From assembly GCA_034664125.1 (NCBI GenBank), contig JAXDIG010000054.1:1-64000 (forward strand): 64,000 nucleotides of DNA. The letters are read 5' to 3'. Below, piece after piece: positions 17,713 through 26,986 of this stretch; position 1 is the stretch's first letter; each line of letters begins with the position of its first letter. Made by a program: the position numbers and the translations under genes. Source of the DNA: JACVRW01 sp034664125. GTDB taxonomy: Bacteria; Actinomycetota; Thermoleophilia; Solirubrobacterales; Thermoleophilaceae. The notes under the pieces were generated by a model, which ran no database searches, was not told where the DNA came from, and saw nothing but the letters and a program-made list of their open reading frames with translations.

Positions 17713-19098
17713 GTGAAGGACGTCATTCGTCTTCTGCGCGCTGAGCCGCGCGCGCGATGGTTCTTCCTGGCGCTGACCCAGTCGGCCCTCGGGACGGGAG
17801 CCGCGTATGTCGCCCTGCTGCTGGTGGCCTACGAGCGCTTCGCGTCCCCGTGGGCGATCAGCCTGGTGCTGATCGCCGACCTGCTGCCAGCGATGCTGCT
17901 CGGTCCGGTGTTCGGAGCCGTGGCGGACCGATGGTCGCGCCGCTGGTGCGCGGTCGCCGCGGATGTCGTGCGGGCGTTTGCGTTTCTCGGCATCGCGTTC
18001 GCGGACAGCTTCACGCTGACGATCGCTCTCGCGGCAGTCGCGGGCGCCGGAACGGCGCTGTTTACCCCAAGCACGCTCGCCGCGCTGCCCAGTCTCGTAA
18101 GCGAAGACAGGCGTCCGGCCGCGATGTCCCTCTACGGGGCCATCGCGGACCTCGGGTTCACGGCGGGCCCGGGGCTGGCCGCGGGAGTGCTCCTCTTCGC
18201 GGGCCCGGAGGAGATCCTGTTCGTGAACGGCGTGAGCTTCGCGGCATGCGCCATGATCCTCGCGCTGCTCCCGTTCGGCGCCGTCGCCGCGACTGACCGG
18301 ACGGGGAGCGGTTTCGTGGTGCGGTCGCTGCTGCGCGACGCGCGCGAAGGCGTAGCGCTCGTCGCTCGACTCGCCGGCGTCCGGGTGGTGATCGCCGGCT
18401 CGGCCGCGGCGCTGTTCTTCGGGGGCGCCTTCAACGTCGGCGAGCTGCTGTTCGCCACAGAGGAGCTGGACGCGGGCGCTTCCGGCTACTCGATCCTGGT
18501 CACGCTGTTCGGCTTCGGTTTCGTCTGCGGCTCGCTCGCCGGCTCGCGGGGAGGCTCGCCCCAGCTTCTGCGAAGACGCTTCCTGCAGGGGATCATTCTC
18601 ATGGGACTCGGCTTCCTGCTCTCAGGGCTCTCGCCGAACCTAGTCGTCGCGCTCTTCACCTTCACGGTGGCAGGCTTCGGCAACGGCCTGCTGCTGGTCC
18701 ACGAGCGGATCATCGTCCAGGAGACGGTCCCTGACCGGCTGCTTGGCCGGGCGTACGGGGTCAAGGACGCATTGTCGTCGTGGGCGTTCGGCACGGCGTT
18801 CCTGGCGGCCGGCGGCATTCTGACGGTGATCGACTCGCGTGGCCTGATCACCGCGTCGGGCGTCGGCGGGCTGATGGTCGCCGCCGCCTGCGGACTGGCG
18901 CTGCAGCGGGAGGGAATTCCGCGACGGCCGACGGCTAAACGAGGCCGTACGTTCCTGAAGGCGCGACTGGTGGACCCGGAGAGCGAGCCGCTAGCTCGCC
19001 GCGCCGGCACCTTCCGGTGTGGGCCGGTTGGCGAGGAGGGCGCGGACGCCGTCGGAACTGGTGACGGTGAGGGCGCCCCGCTCGATCACACTCACTAG
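17713..19098 (+). CDS. MFS transporter (EntS/MFS_3-like exporter)
   Basis: 461 aa with about twelve hydrophobic helices. It carries the MFS loop 2-3 signature (GPVFGAVADRWSRR) and the related GRAYGVKDALSSWAFG in the second half. Overall similarity is to the MFS_3 group of efflux proteins such as EntS; the substrate is unknown. Start GTG 17713 has a TAGAGT box (17697-17702) 10 nt upstream and no ribosome-binding site. The hydrophilic C-terminal tail overlaps the convergent HD-GYP gene by 108 bp, so the tail may be poorly constrained. Confidence 0.88.
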   Translation: MKDVIRLLRAEPRARWFFLALTQSALGTGAAYVALLLVAYERFASPWAISLVLIADLLPAMLLGPVFGAVADRWSRRWCAVAADVVRAFAFLGIAFADSFTLTIALAAVAGAGTALFTPSTLAALPSLVSEDRRPAAMSLYGAIADLGFTAGPGLAAGVLLFAGPEEILFVNGVSFAACAMILALLPFGAVAATDRTGSGFVVRSLLRDAREGVALVARLAGVRVVIAGSAAALFFGGAFNVGELLFATEELDAGASGYSILVTLFGFGFVCGSLAGSRGGSPQLLRRRFLQGIILMGLGFLLSGLSPNLVVALFTFTVAGFGNGLLLVHERIIVQETVPDRLLGRAYGVKDALSSWAFGTAFLAAGGILTVIDSRGLITASGVGGLMVAAACGLALQREGIPRRPTAKRGRTFLKARLVDPESEPLARRAGTFRCGPVGEEGADAVGTGDGEGAPLDHTH

Positions 19099-20379
19099 GC
19101 CGGCGACGACCATCGGGTCGAACTGGGTGCCGGAGTTCTCGATCAGCTCCTTCAGCGCGGCCTCCGGCGTCATCGAGGCGCGGTAAGGGCGGTCGGTCGT
19201 CATCGCGTTGTAGGCGTCGCAGACGAAGACGATGCGGGCGGCCAGGGGGATCTGCTCGCCCTTCAGCTGGTCGGGATAGCCCTTGCCGTCCCAGCGCTCG
19301 TGACATGAGCGCACTACACCGCCGACGCGGCCGAGGAGCCCACCGACGCGATCGAGCATGAACTGGCCCTCGATCGTGTGGTGCTTGATGATCTCGAACT
19401 CGGGGTCGGTTAGCGCGGCCGGCTTGTGGAGGATCTCCTTGGGGATAGAGATTTTGCCCACGTCGTGGAGCATCGCTGCGAACTCGAGCTCCTGGCGCTC
19501 CTCGCGCTCGATGTTCAGCTCGTCCGCCACTGCGTTGACCAGGTCCACCACCGAGCGCGAGTGGTCGGCCGTGTACTGGTCCTCGTGCTCGAGCACGTCG
19601 GACAGCAGCATGACCGTCCCGCGGTAGGCGCGGTTCAGCTCCAGGGCGGAGGCGTACCGCTCACGGCGATCGCGCGAGAAGATCTCGAGGAGCCACACGA
19701 GCGGGGCAAGCGCCACCAGAGCGATCGGCTCCGAGGCCGCGCTCACGGCGGCGAGAAAGGCGATCGGCGAGAGGATCGCGTCGAAGCGCGTGATCCCGCC
19801 GAAATACGTCAGGACTTCGCGGAGGGGCAGACGCTCGATCAGCTGATTGCGCATTACAGCCCATGTCAGGTCACCGGCAACCTGAGCGAGGTAGGCCAGC
19901 ACGTAGTAGCCGGCGAGCCCGAGGGTGGCCGTCTCAGGAGCGAGCGCCGAGAGGATCAGGACGGGGCCGACCGAGAACCAGCAGTCTCCGACGGTCGTGA
20001 TCGTCTTGTCCCAGTGCCACAGCCCGCGAACGAAGTCCGGCAGGACGCCGAGCACCGCGCCGGCCGCGACCATCAACGGGACTAGAGGCAAAGGCGCGAG
20101 GGCCACCATGGAGACGAACACGAGCTGTTCGGGGACGACATAGGTGTCGCCGAACTCGAAGCGCACGCGCGAGACGAGCGCGTAGCCGGCCACCAGCCCC
20201 AGGACGAGCAGGATGTGGGCATCGCGCTCCCATGGGAGCACGTAGACCAACACGGCGGCGACCGCGAGGAACGCGGTAGCCGAGGCAGCGCAGACCAGAC
20301 CCTCACGTCGGGGCATGGGCTGCGCGCGACGCGCGCGCGCCTCGCCGACAAGCTGCTCGTCGAGCATCACAAGCCTCAT
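18991..20379 (-). CDS. Membrane-anchored HD-GYP domain protein (putative c-di-GMP phosphodiesterase)
   Basis: 462 aa from ATG 20379. The N-terminal half has about seven hydrophobic helices, a membrane sensor of unknown type. The C-terminal HD-GYP domain has intact HSRSV, MLHDVGKISIP, IIKHHT, SCHERWDGKGYPD and VCDAYNAMTTDRPYR. The family cleaves c-di-GMP, though some members use other substrates. A start at 20367 is possible. It converges on the MFS gene and diverges from alaS with a 157-bp gap. Confidence 0.88.
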   Translation of the reverse strand: MRLVMLDEQLVGEARARRAQPMPRREGLVCAASATAFLAVAAVLVYVLPWERDAHILLVLGLVAGYALVSRVRFEFGDTYVVPEQLVFVSMVALAPLPLVPLMVAAGAVLGVLPDFVRGLWHWDKTITTVGDCWFSVGPVLILSALAPETATLGLAGYYVLAYLAQVAGDLTWAVMRNQLIERLPLREVLTYFGGITRFDAILSPIAFLAAVSAASEPIALVALAPLVWLLEIFSRDRRERYASALELNRAYRGTVMLLSDVLEHEDQYTADHSRSVVDLVNAVADELNIEREERQELEFAAMLHDVGKISIPKEILHKPAALTDPEFEIIKHHTIEGQFMLDRVGGLLGRVGGVVRSCHERWDGKGYPDQLKGEQIPLAARIVFVCDAYNAMTTDRPYRASMTPEAALKELIENSGTQFDPMVVAGLVSVIERGALTVTSSDGVRALLANRPTPEGAGAAS

Positions 20380-20536
20380 CGTCAAGATCGCGGGGGCACC
20401 GAAAGAGGGCGCACGTGCAATGCACAGCTTTGGGGCGCAAACCTCCACGGCAGCGGCAGCCTTTGGGCTTCCCCGGCTGGAACTTGCACCAATCGCGCGT
20501 CCTGCAACGCCCCTTGCAGGCCTAGACTCCATCGCC

Positions 20537-23170
20537 ATGCAGGCCCGCGAGATCCGCGAGCGGTTTCTGTCGTTCTTCGAGGAGCGCGGTCATCTGCGGC
20601 TGCCCTCGGCGTCGCTGGTCCCGTCCGTCCACGACCCGTCGGTGCTGCTGACGGTTGCCGGCATGCAGCCGCTCAAGCCCTACTTCCAAGGCGAGGAGGA
20701 GCCGCCGGCGCGGCGGTTGACGTCCTGCCAGAAGAGCTTCCGCACGGTCGACATCGAGGTCGTGGGCACCACCAAGCGCCACCTCACGTTCTTCGAGATG
20801 CTCGGCAACTTCTCGGTCGGCGACTACTTCAAGCAGGGCGCGGCCGAGTACGCCTGGGAGCTGTCCACGCAGGGCTTCGACCTCGATCCCGAGAGCATCT
20901 GGATCACCGTCTTTGGCGGCGACGACGAGGTCGGGCTCGGGCCCGACGACGAGGCGATCGAGTGCTGGCGCTCGATCGGTATCCCCGACGAGCGCATCGT
21001 GCTGCTCGGCCGCGAGCACAACTTCTGGCAGTCCGGGCCGAGCGGCCCGTGTGGTCCCTGCTCCGAGCTCTACCTCGACCGCGGGCCGGCGTTCGGGGGC
21101 GAGGACGACCGCCCCGGCGACGACACCGAGCGCTTCCTGGAGTTCTGGAACCTCGTGTTCATGCAGTACGAGCTCCACGAGGACGGCTCGCTCACCGAGC
21201 TGCCGATGAAGAGCATCGACACCGGCCTGGGGGTGGAGCGCATGGCGGCGATCCTCCAGAACGTCGAGTCGGTGTTCGAGACGGACGAGCTGCGGCCGCT
21301 GGTCGAGTTCGGCGAGCAGCGCTCGGGGCGCTCCTGGGGTCAGGACTTCGAAACCACGCGGGCGCTCGGCGTGCTGGCCGACCACGGGCGCGCCGGCGCC
21401 TTCCTGCTCGCCGACGGCGTCGTGCCCTCGAACGAGGACCGCGGCTACGTGCTGCGCCGGATCATGCGCCGCGCGATGCGCCAGGGCCACGTGCTCGGCA
21501 TCGAGGGCGCCTTCCTCGCGGACCTCTACCGGCGCGTCGTCGACGTGATGAGCTACGCCTACCCCGAGCTGGAGCGCGAGTGGCCGACGATCGAGCGCTG
21601 GGCGCGTACCGAGGAGGAGAGCTTCGCTCGCACGCTCGAACAGGGCGAGCGCCTGCTGTCCGAGCTGATCGCCCAGGCCAAGCAGGAGCAGACCTCCTGG
21701 GTTTCAGCCGAGGACGCCTTCCGCCTCCACGACACCTACGGCTTTCCCTACGAGATGACCAAGGAGCTGCTCGCGGAAGAGGGCCTGTCGGTCGACGACC
21801 AGGGCTTCGAGGACCTGATGGAGCGGGCGCGCGAGGTGTCGCGCAGCCGCGGGGCGCGCGCGACCGCCGACGACGGCGCGGACGTGCACGTAAGGCACGA
21901 GGACGTGCTGCGCTTCGCCCGCGACGCGGGCTTCCGCACGCGCTTCGTCGGCTACGAGACGACCGAGTCGGACACCGTCCTGCGCGTGGCCGAGCGCGCC
22001 AACGGCTGGGTGCTGGCCAAGCTCGAGGAGTCGCCCTTCTACCCGGAGGGCGGCGGGCAGGTGTCGGACACCGGGGTGGTGGAGACGCCCAGCGGCCGCG
22101 CGCGCGTGGCTGACGTCTACCGCCTCGGCGACGACCAGGCGCTGGCGCTCGAGCCGCTCGAGGGCGAGATCGGCCCGGGCGAGTCCGCGCGGGCGGTGGT
22201 CGAGCGCGGCGAGCGGCTCGCCACCATGCGCAACCACACGGCGACGCACCTGCTCCACGCGGCGCTGCGCGACCAGCTCGGCACCCACGTCCGGCAGGCC
22301 GGCTCCTACGTCGGCCCGGACAAGCTGCGCTTCGACTTCACGCACGGCGCCCGGCTCTCGGACGAGGAGCTGGCCGCGGTCGAGGGGCTCGTGTCCGGGT
22401 GGGTGACCGACAATCATCCGGTCCGCGCCATCGAGACGACTCGCGACGAGGCCGAGCGGCTCGGCGCGATGGCGCTCTTCGGGGAGAAGTACGGCGACTG
22501 GGTGCGGATGGTGGAGGTCGACGCGGTGTCGCGCGAGCTGTGCGGCGGCACGCACGTGGCGTCAACCGGCGAGCTGGGTCTGTTCCACCTGGTCAACGAG
22601 AGCTCGAGCGCCTCCAACGTGCGGCGCATCGAGGCGATCACCGGGCCGGCGAGCACGCAGCTGTTCCGCGAGCGCAGCGAGCGCCTGCGCGAGCTGGCGA
22701 CGCTGCTGCGTGTGCCCGAGGACTCGGTGGTGCGCACGGTCGAGCGCCTCAGCGAGCGGCTCAAGGAGCTGGAGCGCGGCGGCGGCGCGCCCGACCGCGG
22801 CGCCGCCGACCAGCTCGTGGAGGGCGCCGGCGAGGTGGACGGCGTGCGCGTGGTGGTGGAGCCCGTGAGCGCGCCCGACGCGAAGGCGCTGCTGGCGCTC
22901 TCCGACGCCGTACGGCAGCGGCTAGGCGACGCGGTCGTCGTGCTCGGCACCGCGGTCGACGGTCGCGTGCACCTGGTGGCGAACGTGGCCCCGGCGGTGG
23001 TCGAGCGTGGCGTGAAGGCGGGCGACGTGGTGCGCGCGGCCGCCGAGGTGGCCGGAGGCGGTGGCGGCGGGCGCGACACGATGGCGCAGGCGGGCGGTCG
23101 CGATCCCGAGAAGCTGCCCGAGGCGCTGGCCACGGCGCGAGCCGCGATCGAGCAGGCGCTCCGAGGCTGA
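20537..23170 (+). CDS. alaS: Alanyl-tRNA synthetase
   Basis: 877 aa, the normal length. The class II catalytic core begins MQAREIRERFLSFFEERGH, with FTVAGMQ-type LLTVAGMQPLKPYF. The editing domain has the zinc ligands RNHTATHLLH and LCGGTHV, and the C-Ala region is Gly-rich (GGGGGGRDTMAQAGG). ATG 20537 is preferred because TAGACT (20523-20528) lies 8 nt upstream, a leaderless arrangement; the longer upstream frame is not conserved AlaRS sequence. It heads the alaS-ruvX-mltG-aroE run. Confidence 0.97.
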   Translation: MQAREIRERFLSFFEERGHLRLPSASLVPSVHDPSVLLTVAGMQPLKPYFQGEEEPPARRLTSCQKSFRTVDIEVVGTTKRHLTFFEMLGNFSVGDYFKQGAAEYAWELSTQGFDLDPESIWITVFGGDDEVGLGPDDEAIECWRSIGIPDERIVLLGREHNFWQSGPSGPCGPCSELYLDRGPAFGGEDDRPGDDTERFLEFWNLVFMQYELHEDGSLTELPMKSIDTGLGVERMAAILQNVESVFETDELRPLVEFGEQRSGRSWGQDFETTRALGVLADHGRAGAFLLADGVVPSNEDRGYVLRRIMRRAMRQGHVLGIEGAFLADLYRRVVDVMSYAYPELEREWPTIERWARTEEESFARTLEQGERLLSELIAQAKQEQTSWVSAEDAFRLHDTYGFPYEMTKELLAEEGLSVDDQGFEDLMERAREVSRSRGARATADDGADVHVRHEDVLRFARDAGFRTRFVGYETTESDTVLRVAERANGWVLAKLEESPFYPEGGGQVSDTGVVETPSGRARVADVYRLGDDQALALEPLEGEIGPGESARAVVERGERLATMRNHTATHLLHAALRDQLGTHVRQAGSYVGPDKLRFDFTHGARLSDEELAAVEGLVSGWVTDNHPVRAIETTRDEAERLGAMALFGEKYGDWVRMVEVDAVSRELCGGTHVASTGELGLFHLVNESSSASNVRRIEAITGPASTQLFRERSERLRELATLLRVPEDSVVRTVERLSERLKELERGGGAPDRGAADQLVEGAGEVDGVRVVVEPVSAPDAKALLALSDAVRQRLGDAVVVLGTAVDGRVHLVANVAPAVVERGVKAGDVVRAAAEVAGGGGGGRDTMAQAGGRDPEKLPEALATARAAIEQALRG

Positions 23171-23571
23171 TGGCGCGCATCCTCGCCCTCGACCACGGGT
23201 CGGCTCGCTGCGGGTGCGCGATCTCGGACCCCTCGGGCACGCTCGCCACGCCAGTGGCCGTGGTGGAGCGGCCGGACTCCAAGAAGGGGCTGGCGGCGCT
23301 CGCCGCGCTGGTCGCCGAGCAGGGGGTGGAGCGCGTGGTCGTCGGCCTGCCGCTCACCCTCCAGGGCGCGGAGGGCGAGCAGGCCGAGGCGGCGCGGGCG
23401 TTCGCTCAGAGGCTGGAGCGGAGATTGAACGTCCCGGTGGAGCTGCACGACGAGCGCCTCACCACGAGGCTCGCCGAGCGCACCGGCGGGACAGGGGACG
23501 AGGACTCCCGGGCCGCCGCCCACCTGCTCGAGAGCTACCTCGCCCGCGCGTCCGCGGGCGCGCACAGGTGA
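23170..23571 (+). CDS. ruvX: Holliday junction resolvase-like RuvX (YqgF)
   Basis: 133 aa. The RNase H-like fold has the N-terminal catalytic block ILALDHGSARCGCAISDPSG, then VVVGLPLTLQGAEGEQA and the acidic DERLTT and EDSRAAAHLLESYL segments. The family resolves Holliday junctions or processes rRNA; both roles are reported for YqgF. The ATG overlaps the alaS TGA by one base and the gene ends in a GTGA overlap with mltG, the standard actinobacterial order. Confidence 0.93.
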   Translation: MARILALDHGSARCGCAISDPSGTLATPVAVVERPDSKKGLAALAALVAEQGVERVVVGLPLTLQGAEGEQAEAARAFAQRLERRLNVPVELHDERLTTRLAERTGGTGDEDSRAAAHLLESYLARASAGAHR

Positions 23572-24908
23572 GCGAGGGACCGCCGCCCGTGCCCGGAGGA
23601 CGCTCGCCCGCGGAGCGCGAGGCCGCGCGTCGCGCGCGCGAGGAACGCAGGGCGGGGCGCAAAGCGGGACGCTCGGGCAATCCGCCGCCCGAGCCGCCGC
23701 CACCCGCCCCGGCCGAGCCGCGAGACTGGCTCGCCGAAGCTGAGGCGCTGACCCGCGCCCCGGCGGAGGGGCAAGCCTCCCTCGACGGAGACGGCGGATC
23801 GCCGTCCGGCGGCCGGCCGAGCGCCGTGCGCGAGTTCGGCGGCGGCCCGGCCACCTACCGCGGCCCGCGCCGACCGGGCTGGACGCGCCTGGTGGCCCTC
23901 GCCGCCGTCGTGCTCGTCGTGGTGGGCATCGCCTGGTTCGCGATCTCGCTCTTCCAGCCGTTCAAGGGGGACGGCGACGGCCAGGTGAGCGTGGTGATCC
24001 CCCAGGGCGCCGGCCTCGGCGAGATCGCGGACCTGCTCGAGAACAAGGGCGTGGTGTCCAGCTCTTCGTTCTTCCAGCTGCGCGCGCGGCTGGCGGGCCG
24101 CAGCGGCGACTTGAAGCCCGGCAGCTACCGGCTGGCGCGCGACATGAGCTTCGTCGCCGTGCTTGACCGGCTGGAGCAAGGGCTGCCGCCGAACGTCGTC
24201 AGAATCACGATCCCGGAGGGCCGCTCCCGCCGCGAGGTGGCGCCGCTCGTCAGGCGCCTGCGCGGCAACTACATCAAGGCGACCCGCCGCAATCCCACGC
24301 TCGATCCGCGCGAGTACCAGGCGAAGGGCGCGAAGAGCCTCGAGGGGTTCCTGTTCCCGGCCACCTACGAGCTCAAGAAGGGCCGGCCGGTGCGCAAGCT
24401 GGTCGACGAGCAGCTGATCGCCTTCAAGCGCAACTTCGGCAAGGTCGACCTGCGCTACGCGCGCCGCAAGAACCTCACCCCCTACGACGTGCTGATCATC
24501 GCGTCGCTGGTGGAGCGCGAGGCGGCGGTGGCAAAGGAGCGCCCGATCATCGCCTCGGTGATCTACAACCGCCTCCACAACGACCTGCGCCTCGACATCG
24601 ACGCGACCACGCGCTTCGCGGTCGGGAACTGGTCGAAGCCGCTCAAGATGTCGGAGCTGCAGAACCCGAGCCCGTACAACACGCGCGTGCACTCGGGGCT
24701 GCCGCCCGGTCCGATAGGCAGCCCCGGCCTGTCCTCGATCCAGGCCGCCGCGCACCCCGCGAAGACGGATTTCCTGTTCTACGTGGTCAAGCCCAACACC
24801 TGCACCGAGCACAACTTCGCCGCCACGGACGCCGAGTTCCAGCGCTACGTGGACATCTACGACCGCGCACGCGAGAAGCGCGGCGGCAAGTCGCCCACGA
24901 GCTGTTGA
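23568..24908 (+). CDS. mltG: Endolytic murein transglycosylase
   Basis: 446 aa. A long Pro/Arg/Gly-rich cytoplasmic N-terminus of about 105 residues is followed by one membrane helix (VALAAVVLVVVGIAWFA) and an extracytoplasmic YceG domain. LysM-like VVIPQGAGLGEIADLL comes first, then ASLVEREA with the catalytic Glu, IYNRLHNDLRLDIDATT and NTRVHSGLPPGPIGSPG. It cuts nascent glycan strands and sets their length. Start GTG 23568 overlaps the ruvX stop; its stop overlaps aroE. Confidence 0.94.
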   Translation: MSEGPPPVPGGRSPAEREAARRAREERRAGRKAGRSGNPPPEPPPPAPAEPRDWLAEAEALTRAPAEGQASLDGDGGSPSGGRPSAVREFGGGPATYRGPRRPGWTRLVALAAVVLVVVGIAWFAISLFQPFKGDGDGQVSVVIPQGAGLGEIADLLENKGVVSSSSFFQLRARLAGRSGDLKPGSYRLARDMSFVAVLDRLEQGLPPNVVRITIPEGRSRREVAPLVRRLRGNYIKATRRNPTLDPREYQAKGAKSLEGFLFPATYELKKGRPVRKLVDEQLIAFKRNFGKVDLRYARRKNLTPYDVLIIASLVEREAAVAKERPIIASVIYNRLHNDLRLDIDATTRFAVGNWSKPLKMSELQNPSPYNTRVHSGLPPGPIGSPGLSSIQAAAHPAKTDFLFYVVKPNTCTEHNFAATDAEFQRYVDIYDRAREKRGGKSPTSC

Positions 24909-25699
24909 CGGCGCTCGCGGGCGTCCTCGGCTTCCCCGTCGGGCACAGCCGCTCGCCGGCCATGATGAACGCGGGCTTCGGCGAGCTCGGGCTCGACTGG
25001 CGCTACGTGCGACTGCCGGTCGCTCCCGACCGCTTCGACGAGATCGTCCGCGCCCTGCCCGGCTCGGGCTACCTCGGCGCCAACGTGACGATTCCGCACA
25101 AGCTCGCGGCCCACGACCTCGCCGACGAGCTCACGGAGGCCGCCACCGCGATCGGCGCCGTGAACACCCTCGCCTTCGAGGACGGGCGCATCCTCGGCGA
25201 CAACACGGACGCGGGCGGCCTCGTCGACGCCCTCGGCGCGGAGCTCGAGGGAGCCAGCGCGCTCGTGCTGGGAGCGGGCGGAACCGGCCGCGCGGCGGTG
25301 TGGGCGCTGCGCGAGGCGGGCGCCGACGTCTCGGTGTGGAACCGCACACCCCAAAGGGCCGCCGAGCTGGCCTCCGAGTTCGGCGTCCGGCACGTGACGA
25401 AGCCCGAGCCGGCGAGCGTGCTCGTGAACGTGACCAGCCTCGGCATGCGCGGCGAGGACCTGCCCGCGGAGCTCGGCTTGGATGGCCTCGAGCCCGAGCT
25501 CGTCGCCGACGTGGTGTACGGCGGCCAGCCCACGGCGCTGTGCCGCTGGGCCGAGCAGCGCGGCGCGCGCGTGGTCGACGGACTCGAGATGTTGCTGCGC
25601 CAGGGGGCGCGCAGCTTCCAACGCTGGACGGGTCGCCCGGCGCCGCTCGACGTGATGCGGCGCGCGGCCCGGCACCTCGAAGAACGCACCCCGCGCTAA
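24905..25699 (+). CDS. aroE: Shikimate dehydrogenase
   Basis: 264 aa NADP-dependent enzyme reducing 3-dehydroshikimate to shikimate. It has the N-terminal substrate site GFPVGHSRSPAMMN, catalytic Lys in VTIPHKLAAHD, GAVNTL, Asp in GDNTDAGG, the nucleotide loop GAGGTGRAAV and WNRTPQRA. Start TTG 24905 overlaps the mltG stop (TTGA). Its TAA stop is part of the TAAA of the predicted pilus promoter. In many actinobacteria aroC follows closely; here the pilus locus intervenes. Confidence 0.95.
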   Translation: MTALAGVLGFPVGHSRSPAMMNAGFGELGLDWRYVRLPVAPDRFDEIVRALPGSGYLGANVTIPHKLAAHDLADELTEAATAIGAVNTLAFEDGRILGDNTDAGGLVDALGAELEGASALVLGAGGTGRAAVWALREAGADVSVWNRTPQRAAELASEFGVRHVTKPEPASVLVNVTSLGMRGEDLPAELGLDGLEPELVADVVYGGQPTALCRWAEQRGARVVDGLEMLLRQGARSFQRWTGRPAPLDVMRRAARHLEERTPR

Positions 25700-25724
25700 A
25701 CCCGCCCCGGACCCGTGCCGATAT
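25697..25724 (+). promoter_or_regulatory. Sigma-28-like promoter of the pilB operon
   Basis: TAAACCCG (25697-25704), a 12-nt spacer, then GCCGATAT (25717-25724), then 8 nt to ATG 25733. It resembles the FliA/WhiG consensus TAAAGTTT-N11-GCCGATAA with one extra spacer base. The 8-nt distance to the start is the same as at 34876 and 53051. Confidence 0.6.
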
Positions 25725-25732
25725 CCGTCGCA

Positions 25733-26986
25733 ATGGCGATCTCCCGCCCCTTCCTGCTCGCCGTGCTCGGAGCCCTCTTGCTCGGGGCCACGGCGCTTGC
25801 CGTGCAGAACGCCCGGACGGCCTCCAACGGGGACGCGGTACCGGCGGCGCTGCAGACGAAGGCGGCCCCGGCGCCCGCTCAGCCCGCCACGGCGGCCGGG
25901 CCGGAGCAGACGCTCAAGTCGGCCTTCGACCTCGGCAAGCTCGACAGCGCCCGCTTCGCGGCCAAGTTCGCGTTCACCGGTGGGTCGGTCCGGACGGGGA
26001 GCTTCGGCGTCTCGGGCGCGTTCCAGACGGGCGACGCCAACGAGATCCCCAAGTTCGACGTCAACCTGCGCGTCTCGGCCGGCGGCCAGTCGGTCGGCGG
26101 CGGCCTGGTGTCGCTCGGCGACAAGGCCTACTTCGTCCGCGGCGACACCGGCTGGCGTGTGCCCGCCGTGGTCTGGACCCCGCTGGTCGCGAGTATCGCC
26201 GGCGGCGGCGCCGGCCAGCAGAAGCTTCCCTTCGACCTGCACCCGGCCAACTGGGTGCGGGACGTCAAGTCCGAGGGCACGGACACGATCGCCGGCGTCA
26301 AGGCCGAGCACGTCTCCGCCCGCGTCGACCCCAAGGCAGTCATGAACGACCTGACGCAGGCCGTGCGGCAGACCGGCGCCGAGCTGCCGAACCAGGCGCA
26401 GGTGACCCGCGCCATCAAGCGGGCCGACCTTGACGTCTGGGTCGGGTCTGACGACCAGATCCTGCGCCGACTCTCCGCCCAGGTGGTGTTCGCCGGCCGC
26501 GGACGGCTCGACCTGGACGTACGCCTCAGCGACGTGAACAAGCCGCAGCAGATCGAGGCGCCCGCGCACGTGCGCGCCGGCGCGCCCGACGGGACGCTGG
26601 GCCAGGTCGCGGAGGGCCTCGTGGGCGGGATCAACGGCATCACGGGCGAGCGCAACGTGTCGCTGGCGGCGCTGACCAGCCCCAACCCGCGCAGGGCGGC
26701 GCGCGCCGTGCGCGACCACAAGCAGGTCGTGATCCTGTTCAGCAATCCGCGCGGCCTCGACGACCGCGCCATGGCATCGGTCATCCGGGACGTGGACCGC
26801 CGCACCAAGGCGCTGGTGCTGACCGACGACGTCGACGCGGTCGAGCGCTACGGCAAGCTGGTCGAGGACCTGGGCGTGTCCCAGACTCCCTCGGTGGTGA
26901 TCATCGGTCGCTCTGGCAAGGCCCAGCTGATCGAGGGCTACGTCGACTCCGACACTTTGACGCAAGCGGTCGCGGACGCGCGATGA
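25733..26986 (+). CDS. Exported LppX-like protein with C-terminal thioredoxin-like domain
   Basis: 417 aa. A signal peptide or anchor (MAISRPFLLAVLGALLLGATALA) without a lipobox is followed by an Ala/Pro linker. A domain of about 230 residues resembles LppX/LprG-type beta-sheet proteins (GSFGVSGAFQTGDANEIPKF, VKAEHVSARVDPKAVMND). The C-terminus of about 95 residues looks thioredoxin-like (VILFSNPRGLDDRAM, cis-Pro-like QTPSVVIIGRSGKAQLIEGY) but has no CxxC, so it is not an oxidoreductase. It overlaps pilB (ATGA), suggesting a role in pilus biogenesis or envelope assembly. That role is inferred from position only. Confidence 0.68.
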   Translation: MAISRPFLLAVLGALLLGATALAVQNARTASNGDAVPAALQTKAAPAPAQPATAAGPEQTLKSAFDLGKLDSARFAAKFAFTGGSVRTGSFGVSGAFQTGDANEIPKFDVNLRVSAGGQSVGGGLVSLGDKAYFVRGDTGWRVPAVVWTPLVASIAGGGAGQQKLPFDLHPANWVRDVKSEGTDTIAGVKAEHVSARVDPKAVMNDLTQAVRQTGAELPNQAQVTRAIKRADLDVWVGSDDQILRRLSAQVVFAGRGRLDLDVRLSDVNKPQQIEAPAHVRAGAPDGTLGQVAEGLVGGINGITGERNVSLAALTSPNPRRAARAVRDHKQVVILFSNPRGLDDRAMASVIRDVDRRTKALVLTDDVDAVERYGKLVEDLGVSQTPSVVIIGRSGKAQLIEGYVDSDTLTQAVADAR

